Made by a program: the position numbers and the translations under genes. A stretch of 64,000 nucleotides of DNA, taken from Streptomyces sp. HUAS MG91 (GTDB taxonomy: Bacteria; Actinomycetota; Actinomycetes; Streptomycetales; Streptomycetaceae). Under the pieces are notes generated by a model. The model was not told the origin of the DNA. It saw only the letters and a list, made by a program, of their open reading frames with translations, and made no database searches. Positions 34,358 to 44,194 of the stretch are shown piece by piece; positions within the stretch are counted from its first letter, which is position 1, and the number at the start of each line of letters is the position of its first letter. Location of the stretch: contig NZ_CP159534.1 in the NCBI RefSeq assembly GCF_040529335.1, forward strand, positions 620,001 through 684,000. Direction: 5' to 3'.

Positions 34358-34840
34358 TCAGGTCGTGGAACCCGCCTCGAACCACGTCGGTCCGTCCTGC
34401 ACGGCCTGCTTGATCCTGAACAGACCGTGCTCGTCCAACGGCGGCAGCGCGTCCAGTTCGAACCAGTCCACTTCCAGCGACTCGTCGTCGTTGACGCGGG
34501 CCTCGCCGCCGGTCGCACGGCACCGGAACGTGATGTCCAGGAACTGGCACTGGTCCCCGTTGGGGTAGGTGGTCGGGCTCTTGTCGGCCCGGACGAGGAC
34601 GACACGTTCGACGACGCAGTCGACCCCGGTCTCCTCGAACACCTCGCGCGTGGCGACGTCCGCGGGCTGCTCGCCCGGCTCGGCGATGCCCGCCGGTACG
34701 GCCCACCGGCCGGTGTCGGCGCGGCGGCCGAGCAGCACCCGCCCCTGCCCGTCGAAGACGACGGCGGTGACGCCGGGCAGATAGAGGAGCTGGTGACCCG
34801 CCGTGGCGCGGATGGCGCGGATGTATTCAGGGGTAGCCAT
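34358..34840 (-). CDS. Nudix hydrolase
   Basis: The 160-residue protein has the Nudix box as GIAEPGEQPADVATREVFEETG with the consensus GX5EX7REUXEEXGU, and LPGVTAVVFDGQGRVLLGRR before it. These enzymes hydrolyse nucleoside diphosphate derivatives using Mg. TAGGGT sits six bases before the ATG, fitting a leaderless start. The substrate is not predictable. Confidence 0.9.
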   Translation of the reverse strand: MATPEYIRAIRATAGHQLLYLPGVTAVVFDGQGRVLLGRRADTGRWAVPAGIAEPGEQPADVATREVFEETGVDCVVERVVLVRADKSPTTYPNGDQCQFLDITFRCRATGGEARVNDDESLEVDWFELDALPPLDEHGLFRIKQAVQDGPTWFEAGSTT

Positions 34841-34850
34841 ACGCGCGACC

Positions 34851-36581
34851 CTAACCGTTCGCAGGTCGGCCCTTTGATCGGGCCGTGGCGGAGCGTCCCC
34901 CGCGGGAGCGGACGACCGCCCAGGCCAGCCCGCCGACGCCGAGAACGGTCAGCAGCGCCTCGGGCCAGGCGCCCACGCGGGTGGCCAGCGTCTTGCTGGT
35001 TCGCCTGGGCACGTCGGCGAGCAGGGTGTCGGCCTCGAACATGCCGGTCTTCTGCGCGATGGACCCGTCGGGGCGGATGACGGCGCTGACGCCGCTGGTC
35101 ACCGGAACCATGACGGCACGGCCGTGCTCCACGGCGCGCACCCGGTCCATGGCGAGCTGCTGGTAGGTCATCTGGCTGCGCTCGAACGTGGCGTTGTTGC
35201 TCGGCACGGACAGGATCTGGGCGCCCTCGTCGACCTGGTCGCGGACCACGTCGTCGAACGCGGCCTCGTAGCAGGTGACGTTGCCGACCTTGGTCCCCGA
35301 CATGTCGAAGACGACGGCCTTGTCGCCGGGGACGAAGTTGCCCGCCCGGTCGACGTCCTTGCTGAAGACCCGGAAGAAGCCGCGGTACGGCATGTACTCG
35401 CCGAAGGGCTGGAGGTGTCGCTTGTTGTACGTGGCTCCGGGGCCGGTCTTCGGGTCCCAGAGGATGAGCTGGTTCCGCTCGTCACCGTTCTTGTCGGTGA
35501 CGACGGCACCCACCGAGATCGGTGCGCCGACCGCCTCGGCGGCCTTCTGGATCTCCTCGTAGGCGTCCATGTTCACGTACGGGTCGATGTCCGAGGAGTT
35601 CTCCGGCCACAGCACGAGGTCGGGCTTCTTCACCGTGCCGGCCTTGATCCTGTCGGCCAGCTTCATCGTCTCGCGCACGTGGTAGTCGAGGACGGCCCGC
35701 CGCTGGGCGTTGAAGTCGAGGCCCATGCGCGGCACGTTGCCCTGGATGAGCGCCACGCGCGCGGTGCCGGCCTCGGCGTCGTTCGACACGAGCGGCATGG
35801 CGGCCACTCCCGCGATCACCGGTGCGACGGTGCAGACGGCCGCGGCGATGACGCCGCGGTCGCGCAGCAGGCGGGCGCCGCCCGTGCCGCGCGCCGCGCT
35901 CGGCCCGGTCGTCTCCTCCGTCCCGGAGATCTCGTTCGCACCGGGGGTCTCGTCCACCCCGTGGGCCGGGTCCGTGTCCCGGGCCTTCTTGAGCCGGAGC
36001 ACACGGAGGACGAGCCCGCCGAGCCCGAAGCCGCAGAGCACCACGCCGAAGCCGAGCAGCGGGGTGCCACCCAGCGAGGCGAGGGGCAGGAAAACGCCGC
36101 TGGGCTGCCCGAAGGCGATCTTCCCCCAGGGGAACCCGCCGAACGGGAACCGGGCGCGCAGCGCCTCGTCCGCGATCCACACGGCGCTCGCCCACAGCGG
36201 CCACAGCGGCAGCCGCGACACATAGGCGATGCCCATGCCGGCCAGGGCGAGGATCAGCGCCTCGGCGGCGGCGAGCGCCAGCCACGGCAGCGGACCGACG
36301 TCCACGCCCGTCCAGGACAGCAGCGGCACCAGATAGGCCAGCCCGAAGACGAGACCGAGGCCGAACCCGGCCCGCAGCCGCCGTCCGTGCACGGCGATGC
36401 CGAGCAGCGCGAACGACAGCGGCGCGAGCCACGGCAGCTCGCGCGGCGGGAAGGTGACGTACAGGAGGAGCCCGGCGATCGCCGCGAGGACGACCGGGAC
36501 GAACCGTCGCAGGCCGGAGCGGCGTGCGGGCTGTGCGTCGGGCTCGTCGGACGGGGCGACGGGAGGTGCGGTGGCGGTCAC
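34851..36581 (-). CDS. lnt: Apolipoprotein N-acyltransferase
   Basis: The 576-residue enzyme has about six N-terminal membrane helices (28-260) and a C-terminal nitrilase-like domain (275-530) with the catalytic triad visible: Glu327 in LWPENSSD, Lys387 in YNKRHLQPFGEYMP and Cys437 in GNVTCYEAAFDD. It adds a third acyl chain to the N-terminal Cys of lipoproteins at the outer face of the membrane. A Pro/Glu/Thr-rich insertion (about 201-235) between membrane and nitrilase parts is longer than in E. coli Lnt. The start is GTG at 36581 without a good ribosome site. Streptomycetes often carry two copies; only one is seen here. Confidence 0.92.
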   Translation of the reverse strand: MTATAPPVAPSDEPDAQPARRSGLRRFVPVVLAAIAGLLLYVTFPPRELPWLAPLSFALLGIAVHGRRLRAGFGLGLVFGLAYLVPLLSWTGVDVGPLPWLALAAAEALILALAGMGIAYVSRLPLWPLWASAVWIADEALRARFPFGGFPWGKIAFGQPSGVFLPLASLGGTPLLGFGVVLCGFGLGGLVLRVLRLKKARDTDPAHGVDETPGANEISGTEETTGPSAARGTGGARLLRDRGVIAAAVCTVAPVIAGVAAMPLVSNDAEAGTARVALIQGNVPRMGLDFNAQRRAVLDYHVRETMKLADRIKAGTVKKPDLVLWPENSSDIDPYVNMDAYEEIQKAAEAVGAPISVGAVVTDKNGDERNQLILWDPKTGPGATYNKRHLQPFGEYMPYRGFFRVFSKDVDRAGNFVPGDKAVVFDMSGTKVGNVTCYEAAFDDVVRDQVDEGAQILSVPSNNATFERSQMTYQQLAMDRVRAVEHGRAVMVPVTSGVSAVIRPDGSIAQKTGMFEADTLLADVPRRTSKTLATRVGAWPEALLTVLGVGGLAWAVVRSRGGRSATARSKGRPANG

Positions 36582-37171
36582 CCGGGGAGTGTACGGCGCA
36601 CTCCTGTCACCCGGTCCGGCCGGGCTTCGGCCGCTCCGGGGCGGCCGCGGCGCCGGGCGTCCACACCCTCGTACGGCATCCGTACCCGCTGCCGCCGGGT
36701 GTGGCCGGAATGTCCGCGGGGCGGGCGGTCGCGCGGGCCGAACGGACCCGTGCGGCGGGACCGGTTCGCCCCTCCACTCGGCGCGCGCCCGGTGCCAGCG
36801 TGAGCACGACGGCCCGTCGGGGACCGGCCCGTGAGGAGGCGAGGACGGTGGAGGATCCGCTGAGCGTCGGGGACGACGGTCAGGAGCCGGGTGCGGACGA
36901 GGCGGTTCGCCAGGGCGGTGTTCCACACGCCTTCCGCTCGGGCCTCACGAGAGCCGTCGGCGGCCGGTCGGCACGGACCGCGCTCGGCCGGTGTCCGGTC
37001 GTCGTCCGGCGGGGCCACGACGGGAACGGACGGGGTGGTTTCGGTCAGGTCGCGGCAGGCCGCGCCGCAGGCCCGTTCGCGGTCGTCCCGCACGACTGAC
37101 CGGCCCGGCACGGGACACCCGCACCGCGACCGGCACGCACCTGTCCCCGAGAGCCTTTCCGGAGGATCCCG
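36582..37171. other. Divergent spacer between lnt and phosphoketolase genes
   Basis: About 590 bases with high GC. A frame from GTG 36798 to 37099 ends in CPVVVRRGHDG and FAVVPHD, faintly like universal stress protein ends, but lacks a ribosome site and fold, so I do not call a gene. Promoters for both flanking genes should be here. Confidence 0.4.
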
Positions 37172-39535
37172 ATGGCGAAGGACCCGACGAAGCACCAGCT
37201 GGCATCGCTCGACGCGCACTGGCGCGCCGCCAACTACCTGGCCGTGGGCCAGATCTATCTGCTCGACAATCCGCTGCTCACCCGGCCGCTGACGGCCGAG
37301 CACATCAAGCCGCGCCTGCTCGGCCACTGGGGCACCTCGCCCGGGCTCAACCTCGTCCACACGCACGTGAACCGTGCCGTCAAGGCGCGCGGCCTGGACG
37401 CCCTGTGCGTCTGGGGTCCGGGGCACGGAGGCCCCGCGGTGCTGGCGAACTCCTGGCTGGACGGCAGTTACACCGACGTGTACCCGGACGTGCCGCGGGA
37501 CGCCGACGGGATGCGGCGGCTGTTCCGGCAGTTCTCCTTCCCCGGCGGCGTCCCGAGCCATGTCGCGCCCGAGACGCCCGGGTCGATCCACGAGGGCGGC
37601 GAGCTGGGCTACTCCCTGGCCCATGCCTACGGGGCGGCCTTCGACAACCCGGGGCTGCTGGTGCCGTGCGTGGTCGGCGACGGCGAGGCCGAGACGGGTC
37701 CGCTCGCCGCGTCCTGGCACTCCACCAAGTTCCTCGACCCCGTGCACGACGGGGCGGTCCTGCCGATCCTCCACCTCAACGGCTACAAGATCGGCAATCC
37801 GGCCGTGCTGTCCCGGCTGCCCGAGTCCGAACTCGACGAGCTGCTGCGCGGATACGGTCATGAGCCCGTCCACGTCACCGGACGCAGGCCCGCACAGGTG
37901 CACCGGGAGCTGGCGCAGGCCCTCGACCGCTGCCTGGACCGGATCGCGCGGATCCAGTACGAGGCCCGTACGGAGGGGGCCACCGCGCGACCGCGCTGGC
38001 CGATGATCGTGCTGCGCACCCCGAAGGGCTGGACGGGCCCGCGGACGGTGGACGGGGACCCGGTCGAGGACACCTGGCGCTCGCACCAGGTGCCGCTCGC
38101 CAACGTGCGCGAGAACCCCGAGCACCTGGCCCAGTTGGAGAAGTGGCTGCGCTCGTACCGGCCCGAGGAACTCTTCGACGCGCAGGGCCGGCCCACGCCC
38201 CTGGTCCTGGAGCACGTGCCCGAGGGCACCCGCCGCGCGGGCGCGAACCCGCACGCCAACGGCGGCCTGCTGACCCGGCGGCTGCCCGTCGCCCCGCTCG
38301 AACGCTTCGCCGTCCCCGTCGAGAAGCCGGGCACCACGCTCCACGAGCCGACCCGTGTCCTCGGCGAGCTGCTCGCCCAGGTCATGCGGGACACCGCCCG
38401 GCGCCGCGACTTCCGCGTGGTCGGCCCGGACGAGACCGCCTCCAACCGGCTCCAGGCACTGTTCGACGCGACGGGGAAGGCGTGGCAGGCCGGGACCAGG
38501 CCGACCGACGAACACCTGGCGCGGGACGGCCGCGTCATGGAGGTGCTGTCGGAACACCTGTGCCAGGGCTGGCTCGAGGGCTATCTGCTCACCGGACGGC
38601 ACGGCCTCTTCTCCTGCTACGAGGCGTTCGTCCACATCGTCGACTCGATGGTGAACCAGCACATCAAGTGGCTCAAGACGGCGCGACAACTGGCATGGCG
38701 GCGCCCGGTCCCCTCGCTCAACTATCTGCTCACCTCACACGTGTGGCGACAGGACCACAACGGCTTCTCGCACCAGGACCCGGGTTTCGTCGACCACGTC
38801 CTCAACAAGAGTCCGGACGTCGTCCGCGTGTATCTGCCGCCGGACGCCAACACCCTGTTGTCCGTCGCCGAACACGTGCTGCACAGCCGTGACTACGTCA
38901 ATGTGATCGTCGCCGGGAAGCAGCCGTGCTTCGACTGGCTCTCCCTGGACGAGGCCCGCGCCCACTGCGCGCGCGGCGCCGGCATCTGGGAGTGGGCGGG
39001 CACGGAGAACGGTTCCGGGGAGCCGGACGTCGTCCTCGCCTGCGCGGGGGACGTCCCCACCCAGGAGGTTCTCGCCGCCGCCGGTCTGCTGCGCCGATAT
39101 CTGCCCCGGCTGACGGTCCGGGTCGTCAACGTCGTCGACATGACGCGGCTGATGCCGCGGGACGAACACCCGCACGGCATGGCCGACTTCGAGTACGACG
39201 CCCTGTTCACCCCCGACAAGCCGGTCATCTTCGCGTACCACGGCTATCCCTGGCTGATCCACCGGCTCGTCTACCGCCGCGCGGGCCACCGGCAGCTCCA
39301 TGTGCGCGGCTACAAGGAGTCGGGCACCACGACCACACCGTTCGACATGGTCGTGCGCAACGACCTCGACCGTTTCCGTCTCGTCATGGACGTCATCGAC
39401 CGGGTGCCCGGCCTCGCCGTCCGCGCGGCCTCGGTCCGCCAGGAGATGGCCGACAGCCGGACCCGGCACCACGCCTGGATCCGCGAGCACGGCACCGATC
39501 TGCCCGACGTCGCAGCCTGGTCCTGGACCGGCTGA
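37172..39535 (+). CDS. xfp: Xylulose-5-phosphate/fructose-6-phosphate phosphoketolase
   Basis: The 787-residue protein shows the XFP N-domain ([47 protein letters not shown]), the thiamine diphosphate site [15 protein letters not shown] and [11 protein letters not shown] near residue 205, and the C-terminal XFP domain ([33 protein letters not shown]). It splits xylulose-5-phosphate or fructose-6-phosphate, with phosphate, to acetyl-phosphate and an aldose phosphate. GGAGG is placed eight bases before the ATG. A universal stress protein gene follows 25 bases after the stop. Confidence 0.95.
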   Translation: MAKDPTKHQLASLDAHWRAANYLAVGQIYLLDNPLLTRPLTAEHIKPRLLGHWGTSPGLNLVHTHVNRAVKARGLDALCVWGPGHGGPAVLANSWLDGSYTDVYPDVPRDADGMRRLFRQFSFPGGVPSHVAPETPGSIHEGGELGYSLAHAYGAAFDNPGLLVPCVVGDGEAETGPLAASWHSTKFLDPVHDGAVLPILHLNGYKIGNPAVLSRLPESELDELLRGYGHEPVHVTGRRPAQVHRELAQALDRCLDRIARIQYEARTEGATARPRWPMIVLRTPKGWTGPRTVDGDPVEDTWRSHQVPLANVRENPEHLAQLEKWLRSYRPEELFDAQGRPTPLVLEHVPEGTRRAGANPHANGGLLTRRLPVAPLERFAVPVEKPGTTLHEPTRVLGELLAQVMRDTARRRDFRVVGPDETASNRLQALFDATGKAWQAGTRPTDEHLARDGRVMEVLSEHLCQGWLEGYLLTGRHGLFSCYEAFVHIVDSMVNQHIKWLKTARQLAWRRPVPSLNYLLTSHVWRQDHNGFSHQDPGFVDHVLNKSPDVVRVYLPPDANTLLSVAEHVLHSRDYVNVIVAGKQPCFDWLSLDEARAHCARGAGIWEWAGTENGSGEPDVVLACAGDVPTQEVLAAAGLLRRYLPRLTVRVVNVVDMTRLMPRDEHPHGMADFEYDALFTPDKPVIFAYHGYPWLIHRLVYRRAGHRQLHVRGYKESGTTTTPFDMVVRNDLDRFRLVMDVIDRVPGLAVRAASVRQEMADSRTRHHAWIREHGTDLPDVAAWSWTG

Positions 39536-39560
39536 CCCGCGCCCCGAGGAGGTCCGCCTC

Positions 39561-40445
39561 ATGTCACCCCTGTCCGCGCGTCCGATCACCGCCGGCATCG
39601 ACGGCTCCCCCGAGAGCCGGGACGCCGCCGACTGGGCCGCCCGGGAAGCCGTACGGCACGGTCTGCCGCTGCGCCTGCTGCACGCGGGCCCCGGCGCGGC
39701 CGGGCCGTCCGGGCTGCCGGAGCTGGACGCCCCGGCCGAGCGCGCCGCCGCGGCCCTGCACGATCTGCCCCGCCAGCTCTCCTACGCGCATCCGGCGCTG
39801 GAGATCCGGTTCGGGCACACCGACGGGGCGCCGGTGTCCGTACTGCTGGAGGCCGCCGCCGCGTCGACGATGCTGGTGCTCGGCTCCCGCGGTCTCTCCG
39901 GGTTCACCGGCTTCCTCGTGGGATCGGTGGCGGCCGCCGTCTGCGCCCGCGCCACCGGCCCGGTCGCCCTGGTCAGGGCCGGGCAGCGCCCCGAGGACGA
40001 GCGCACGGGGCCGGTCCCCGCGCCCTACCGGCCCGTGCTGGCCGGCCTGGACCTCGCGCACCCGGGCGACGATCTGCTCACCCACGCCTTCGAGGCGGCG
40101 GCGGTGCGCGGCCTGGAACTCCAGGTGCTGCACGCCTGGACCCTGCCGGCCCTGCACGACTACGCGCCCGGGGTGACCCCGCCCGGCGACGCCGCCGGTG
40201 CCGAGACCGAACGCCTCAGGGCGCTGCACGCGACCCTTCTGCCCTGGCGGCACAAGTTCCCCGAGATCCGGGTCGTGGAGCGGCTGGAGTACGGCCATCC
40301 GGCCCACCGTCTGCTCATGGCGGCCGGGACCGCGGGGCTCGTGCTCGTCGGGCGCCGGACGACGGCCGGCGCCCGCCTGGGCCATGTCGCGCACACCCTG
40401 ATCCACCGGACGGCGTGCCCGGTGCTGCTGGTGCCGCACGACTGA
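39561..40445 (+). CDS. Tandem universal stress protein (UspA x2)
   Basis: The 294-residue protein has two Usp domains. The first has GIDGSPESRDAADWAAREA and the ATP-binding motif GSRGLSGFTGFLVGSV; the second has AGLDLAHPGDDLL and VGRRTTAGARLGHVAHTLI with CPVLLVP at the end. GGAGG precedes the ATG. The second domain keeps a shorter nucleotide motif than the first. It closely follows xfp and probably shares its transcript, a pairing often seen with dormancy or low-oxygen metabolism in actinobacteria. Confidence 0.92.
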   Translation: MSPLSARPITAGIDGSPESRDAADWAAREAVRHGLPLRLLHAGPGAAGPSGLPELDAPAERAAAALHDLPRQLSYAHPALEIRFGHTDGAPVSVLLEAAAASTMLVLGSRGLSGFTGFLVGSVAAAVCARATGPVALVRAGQRPEDERTGPVPAPYRPVLAGLDLAHPGDDLLTHAFEAAAVRGLELQVLHAWTLPALHDYAPGVTPPGDAAGAETERLRALHATLLPWRHKFPEIRVVERLEYGHPAHRLLMAAGTAGLVLVGRRTTAGARLGHVAHTLIHRTACPVLLVPHD

Positions 40446-40480
40446 GGAGGCACGTTTCCGCCGCACCTGACTTCGCCGGG

Positions 40481-40756
40481 TCACCGTTTCCGCAGCCGGT
40501 CGCCGTCACCGGCGGGGCGTCCGTCCAGGACCGCCTGGCGGCGCCGGTACTCGTCCTCGTCGATGTCGCCGCGGGCGAACCGTTCGTCGAGGATCGTCTC
40601 GGGAGCGGCCCGCCGCGGCGGCACGGTGCGCTCCGGGCTGGACAACGAACGGAAGGCGAGCACGGCGAGCACTCCCACGAGGAGCCAGAACAGCAGCATC
40701 CCCACCGACATGACGAACCAGCCCCAGCCTCCGGCCTGTTCGTTCCAGAACATCAC
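40481..40756 (-). CDS. SHOCT-domain membrane protein
   Basis: The 91-residue protein has one helix (about 13-35, WFVMSVGMLLFWLLVGVLAVLAF) and the C-terminal SHOCT motif ETILDERFARGDIDEDEYRRRQAVL. AGGAG lies upstream of the GTG at 40756, with a second start (ATG 40753) just after. SHOCT segments are short oligomerisation tails. It is convergent with the Usp gene. A relative lies at 59412. Confidence 0.85.
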   Translation of the reverse strand: MMFWNEQAGGWGWFVMSVGMLLFWLLVGVLAVLAFRSLSSPERTVPPRRAAPETILDERFARGDIDEDEYRRRQAVLDGRPAGDGDRLRKR

Positions 40757-40948
40757 GGTCGCTCACTCCTCACGGGCCCAGAACACGAGAGGCCGGGCGC
40801 CCCGACGTGCCTGCGCCTCGCTTCCACCGTGGCCCCGGTCTCCCGGTCCCGTCATGGGCCGAAGGGGGTAATGCCGTCCGCCGCTCCGGGCTGGTCGGTC
40901 CGGCCGGATCCGGTGATCCGTGCACCCGCCATCGGCTACCGTGCGCCG

Positions 40949-41449
40949 ATGACGACGCCAGCAACCTCCGCCATCGGCCCCGACTTCGCCACCCCCGTCG
41001 AGAAGCGGTACTTCGAGGACTACGTCCCCGGCGAGAGCTACCGCTACGGCAGCATCCCCGTCACCGAGGCGGACATCCTCCGGTTCGCCGGGGAGTTCGA
41101 TCCGCAGAGCATCCACACCGATCCCGTCGCCGCCGCGGCGGGGCCCTTCGACGGCCTCATCGCCAGTGGCTGGCACACCGCGTCGGTGATGATGCGGCTC
41201 TACGCCGACCACTTCGTCAGCAGCGTCGCCAGCCTGGCCTCACCCGGCATCGACACGCTGCGCTGGACCCGCCCGGTCCGTCCCGGGGATCGGCTGTCGA
41301 TCGTGACGACGATCCGCGCGGCCCGGCTGTCGCGCTCCAAGCCGGACCGCGGCATCGTGCACACCGACGTCGAGGTGCTCAACCAGCACGACGAGACCGT
41401 GCTCACGCTCACCGCGATGAACCTGCTGCGCAGCCGCGACGCCGGCTGA
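40949..41449 (+). CDS. MaoC-family (hot-dog) dehydratase-like protein
   Basis: The 166-residue protein has a single MaoC hot-dog domain: FEDYVPGESYRYGSIPVTEADILRFAGEFDPQSIHTD contains the hydratase motif with Asp and His (FDPQSIHTD), and GLIASGWHT follows. These enzymes hydrate trans-2-enoyl-CoA. A TACCGT sequence lies just before the ATG and there is no ribosome site, so the transcript is probably leaderless. Confidence 0.88.
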   Translation: MTTPATSAIGPDFATPVEKRYFEDYVPGESYRYGSIPVTEADILRFAGEFDPQSIHTDPVAAAAGPFDGLIASGWHTASVMMRLYADHFVSSVASLASPGIDTLRWTRPVRPGDRLSIVTTIRAARLSRSKPDRGIVHTDVEVLNQHDETVLTLTAMNLLRSRDAG

Positions 41450-41644
41450 CCCGCACCGCAGGAGGGGCGGAACCGGACCAGGAACGTTCCTGCGCAACTG
41501 CGGTCCAAAGCGCCGCACCAGCCGTTACCGTGTGCCTCAGTCCCCGACGCCGTGCCGGATCCGGCCATCGCGTGCGGGGCCCGTCTCAGTCGGGGGGCGA
41601 CGGGGTTGGGATCGACGGGGTGGTCGACGAGTGCTGGGCCGGGA

Positions 41645-42691
41645 GTGGACCGGCGGCGGCGCGGGGTGTCGGACGTGGTGGGCATCGCCGTGCTCGGCGG
41701 CTGCGCGGCATGGTCACTGATCACGGCGACGGCGCGGGCGGGCCGCCCCGAGGGGGTGCTGCTCGCCGTGCTGGCCGTCGCCGCGGGGTACGCGGGCGGG
41801 CGGATCGCCGGTGGTCTCGCCCCGGTCGCCACGTCCTGCGCGGTCGCGGCCGGCGGTCTGTGCCTGGCCGTCGCGTCCCCGCAGACGGTGCCCGCGCCGA
41901 ACACCTCGGCACCGCCGGGCGGCGCCGGGGCGACGGCCGCGCTGCTCGTCCTGTCGACGGGCGCGCTGAGCTGCGCGGCCTGGGCCACGCGGGCCCGGCG
42001 CCCGCGGATCGCGCTGCACCTGCTGTCCGCCGGCACCGTCGTGGTGGGGGTCCTCGCGGGTTCCGGGGCGGGGGCGGCGGCGAGCTGCGGCGTCGTGCTG
42101 TGCGCGCTCGGGTCGGCCCGGGCGCGGCACCGGGCGGGAGCCCTGGCGGGGCTCGGCTTCGGTACGGCCGCGGTGGCGGGGCTCGGCGTCGGGCTCGCCG
42201 ACGGCGCGCTGCCGCCGGGTCCCGCGTCCTTCCTGGAGGACGAGCTGTCCGAGCACCGCGTCCGGCTGTGGCACCGGGCGCTGGACCTGGCCGCGTCCGA
42301 TCCGGTGCTCGGGGCGGGACCCGGCCGGTTCGAGGACTTCGGCACCGTGTCCGCGGCGTCGCCGGTGCCGGACGCCCGGCCGCACTCGGCCGTGCTCCAG
42401 GTCGCGGCGGAGCAGGGTTTCATCGGGCTCGCGCTGCTCACGGCCGCGTACGGCTGGCTGCTGTACGTGCTGTGGCGCTCGGCCCGCTCGACGCAGGTGG
42501 TGCTCACCGCCGGTGCGGCCCTGACGGCGGTGGCGATGCTGGCGACGGTCGGCAACGCGCTCAGCTTCACGGCCGTGACGGTGGGCGCGGGGCTGCTCGG
42601 GGGCATCGCCACCGCCGTGCCGTTCGGCGACGAACCGCCGGACGACGACGCGGCCGCCCCGGAATTCGTCCGGGACGGCCGCGGCGGCTGA
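41645..42691 (+). CDS. Wzy/O-antigen ligase-like membrane protein
   Basis: About nine hydrophobic segments are visible, and a cytosolic or extracellular loop in the middle (ELSEHRVRLWHRALDLAASDPVLGAGPGRFEDFG) with a conserved His and Arg typical of the Wzy_C/O-antigen ligase superfamily. The 348-residue reading uses the GTG at 41645; the open frame extends to 41552, and the start is uncertain because neither has a ribosome site. It may handle polysaccharide or exopolymer. No glycosyltransferase cluster adjoins it apart from the HpnB gene 1.5 kb away on the same strand. Confidence 0.65.
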   Translation: MDRRRRGVSDVVGIAVLGGCAAWSLITATARAGRPEGVLLAVLAVAAGYAGGRIAGGLAPVATSCAVAAGGLCLAVASPQTVPAPNTSAPPGGAGATAALLVLSTGALSCAAWATRARRPRIALHLLSAGTVVVGVLAGSGAGAAASCGVVLCALGSARARHRAGALAGLGFGTAAVAGLGVGLADGALPPGPASFLEDELSEHRVRLWHRALDLAASDPVLGAGPGRFEDFGTVSAASPVPDARPHSAVLQVAAEQGFIGLALLTAAYGWLLYVLWRSARSTQVVLTAGAALTAVAMLATVGNALSFTAVTVGAGLLGGIATAVPFGDEPPDDDAAAPEFVRDGRGG

Positions 42692-42713
42692 TCTGTCGTG
42701 GGGCGGCGGGGCC

Positions 42714-43295
42714 TCAGGCCGCCGGGCGCGCGGGCGCGGGCTTCAGCCGGTCGCGGATGTGGCGCACCGCGCTCTCCGCGTCGTCGACGGTCACCGTGAA
42801 CTTGCGGCCGTCACCGAGGCTGAGCACCACGCCCTCGCCGCGCCGCACGACGACGGCGGTGCCGATCTCGGGACGCCAGCGGTACCCCCAGCCGCCCCAC
42901 TGGCGCGGGGTGACGCGCGGAGCGAAGTCGGCGTCGACGACATGGGCCAGCGGGATCCGGCGGCGCGGCAGCCCGACATGGCCGCAGCGCACTTCCAGAT
43001 GGTCCTTGTCGACCTTCACCGCGACGTGCAGGAACGCGAGGGTGCCGAAGAGCACCAGGAGGCCGACGGCGATCAGCCCGACCACGGACATCGCCAGGGC
43101 GGCGATACCGGTGGCCCAGGAGCTGTCCACGGCGAGCTCGATGCCGAGGGCCAGGCAGGCGAAGCCGCCCAGGGCCAGCAGCCACTGCACACGGTTGTGC
43201 GCGCGGCCGGTCCAGATCTCGGTCACCCGGTCGGACGTGCGTCGCCCGGGGGGTGCGTCGGCGGCGTCTTTCCTCATGCGTTCGAGACTACTCAT
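42714..43295 (-). CDS. Membrane protein with PH-like domain
   Basis: The 193-residue protein has two helices (about 35-55 and 65-88) and then a beta-rich C-terminal domain of bacterial PH type: VAVKVDKDHLEVRCGHVGLPRRRIPL, FTVTVDDAESAVRHI. The first ATG at 43295 is taken; a second lies at 43277. Function unknown. Confidence 0.7.
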   Translation of the reverse strand: MSSLERMRKDAADAPPGRRTSDRVTEIWTGRAHNRVQWLLALGGFACLALGIELAVDSSWATGIAALAMSVVGLIAVGLLVLFGTLAFLHVAVKVDKDHLEVRCGHVGLPRRRIPLAHVVDADFAPRVTPRQWGGWGYRWRPEIGTAVVVRRGEGVVLSLGDGRKFTVTVDDAESAVRHIRDRLKPAPARPAA

Positions 43296-43353
43296 GTTCC
43301 GCCGCCGGGGCACCGCCTCGCGGAGAGTCACTGCTCCGGTCCGGTGCGTGCGG

Positions 43354-44136
43354 TCACCCGGCGTGGCTGACGGCCTGCAGCGCCCGGCCCTCGGCGTAGG
43401 TGAGCGCCGCCTGCGGAAGCGTCTCCGCGCGGCCGCTGAGGAGCACGGTGAGGCCGCTCTGCCCGGTCTCCGCACGGGCCGCGTCGCCGGCCCTGCGCAG
43501 TGCCTGTGCGGCGACGGCGCCCGCGCTGCCGTGCAGCGCCGGCGGCTCGGCGCCGGGCTGCTGCAGCGCCGCGCGGATGCGCTCCGCCACCAGCTCGTAG
43601 TGGGTGCAGCCGAGGACGACGGTGCGTACGTCATGCGGGGTGAGCGCGGCGGCGGCCGCGATGGTCCGGTCGATGGCGTCCTCGTCGGCCCACTGCACGG
43701 CGTCGGCGAGCCCCGGGCAGGGCACCTCGGTGACCTCGACACCGGCGGCGAAGTCGCGGATCAGCCGGCGCTGGTACGGGCTGCCGGTCGTGGCCGGCGT
43801 GGCCCAGATCGCGACGGGGCCGCCGCCCGACGCCGCGGGCTTGATCGCGGGGACGGTGCCGATGACGGGGATCTCCGGCTCCAGGCGGGCGCGGACCGCC
43901 GTCAGCGCGTGCACGGACGCCGTGTTGCAGGCGATGATCAGGGCGTCGGGGCGGTGTGCCGCGGCGGCCTCGCACGCGGCCAGCGCGCGCTCGGTGATGT
44001 CCTGCGGAGTGCGCGGACCCCAGGGCATGCCGTCCGGGTCCGAGGAGAGCACGAGATCGGCGTCGGGCCGCAGGCTCCGTACCGTGGCGGCGGCCGCGAG
44101 CAGTCCGATTCCCGAGTCCATCAGCGCGATCTTCAC
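43354..44136 (-). CDS. Glutamate racemase-like enzyme
   Basis: The 260-residue protein has the Asp/Glu racemase fold: IALMDSGIGLL with Asp and Ser, IIACNTASVHA with the first catalytic Cys, and VLGCTHYELV with the second. All catalytic positions of MurI are present, but the N-terminal pattern differs from the usual MurI (VGVFDSGVGGL), so it may be a paralogue. TATGGT seven bases before the GTG suggests a leaderless start. If it is MurI it makes D-glutamate for peptidoglycan; otherwise another amino acid. Confidence 0.75.
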   Translation of the reverse strand: MKIALMDSGIGLLAAAATVRSLRPDADLVLSSDPDGMPWGPRTPQDITERALAACEAAAAHRPDALIIACNTASVHALTAVRARLEPEIPVIGTVPAIKPAASGGGPVAIWATPATTGSPYQRRLIRDFAAGVEVTEVPCPGLADAVQWADEDAIDRTIAAAAALTPHDVRTVVLGCTHYELVAERIRAALQQPGAEPPALHGSAGAVAAQALRRAGDAARAETGQSGLTVLLSGRAETLPQAALTYAEGRALQAVSHAG

Positions 44137-44194
44137 CCGAAAACCATAGACGATCGGTCCGACAGGACCGCGGCGGTGGGGCAGACTGCGGCGG

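Noticed and set aside
36798..37099. Possible universal stress protein fragment before the phosphoketolase gene
   Set aside because: Only the last few residues resemble a Usp end, there is no ribosome site, and the rest has no fold.
36578..38689. Long minus-strand open frame over the phosphoketolase gene
   Set aside because: The plus strand encodes a full phosphoketolase; the minus frame has no domain or ribosome site.
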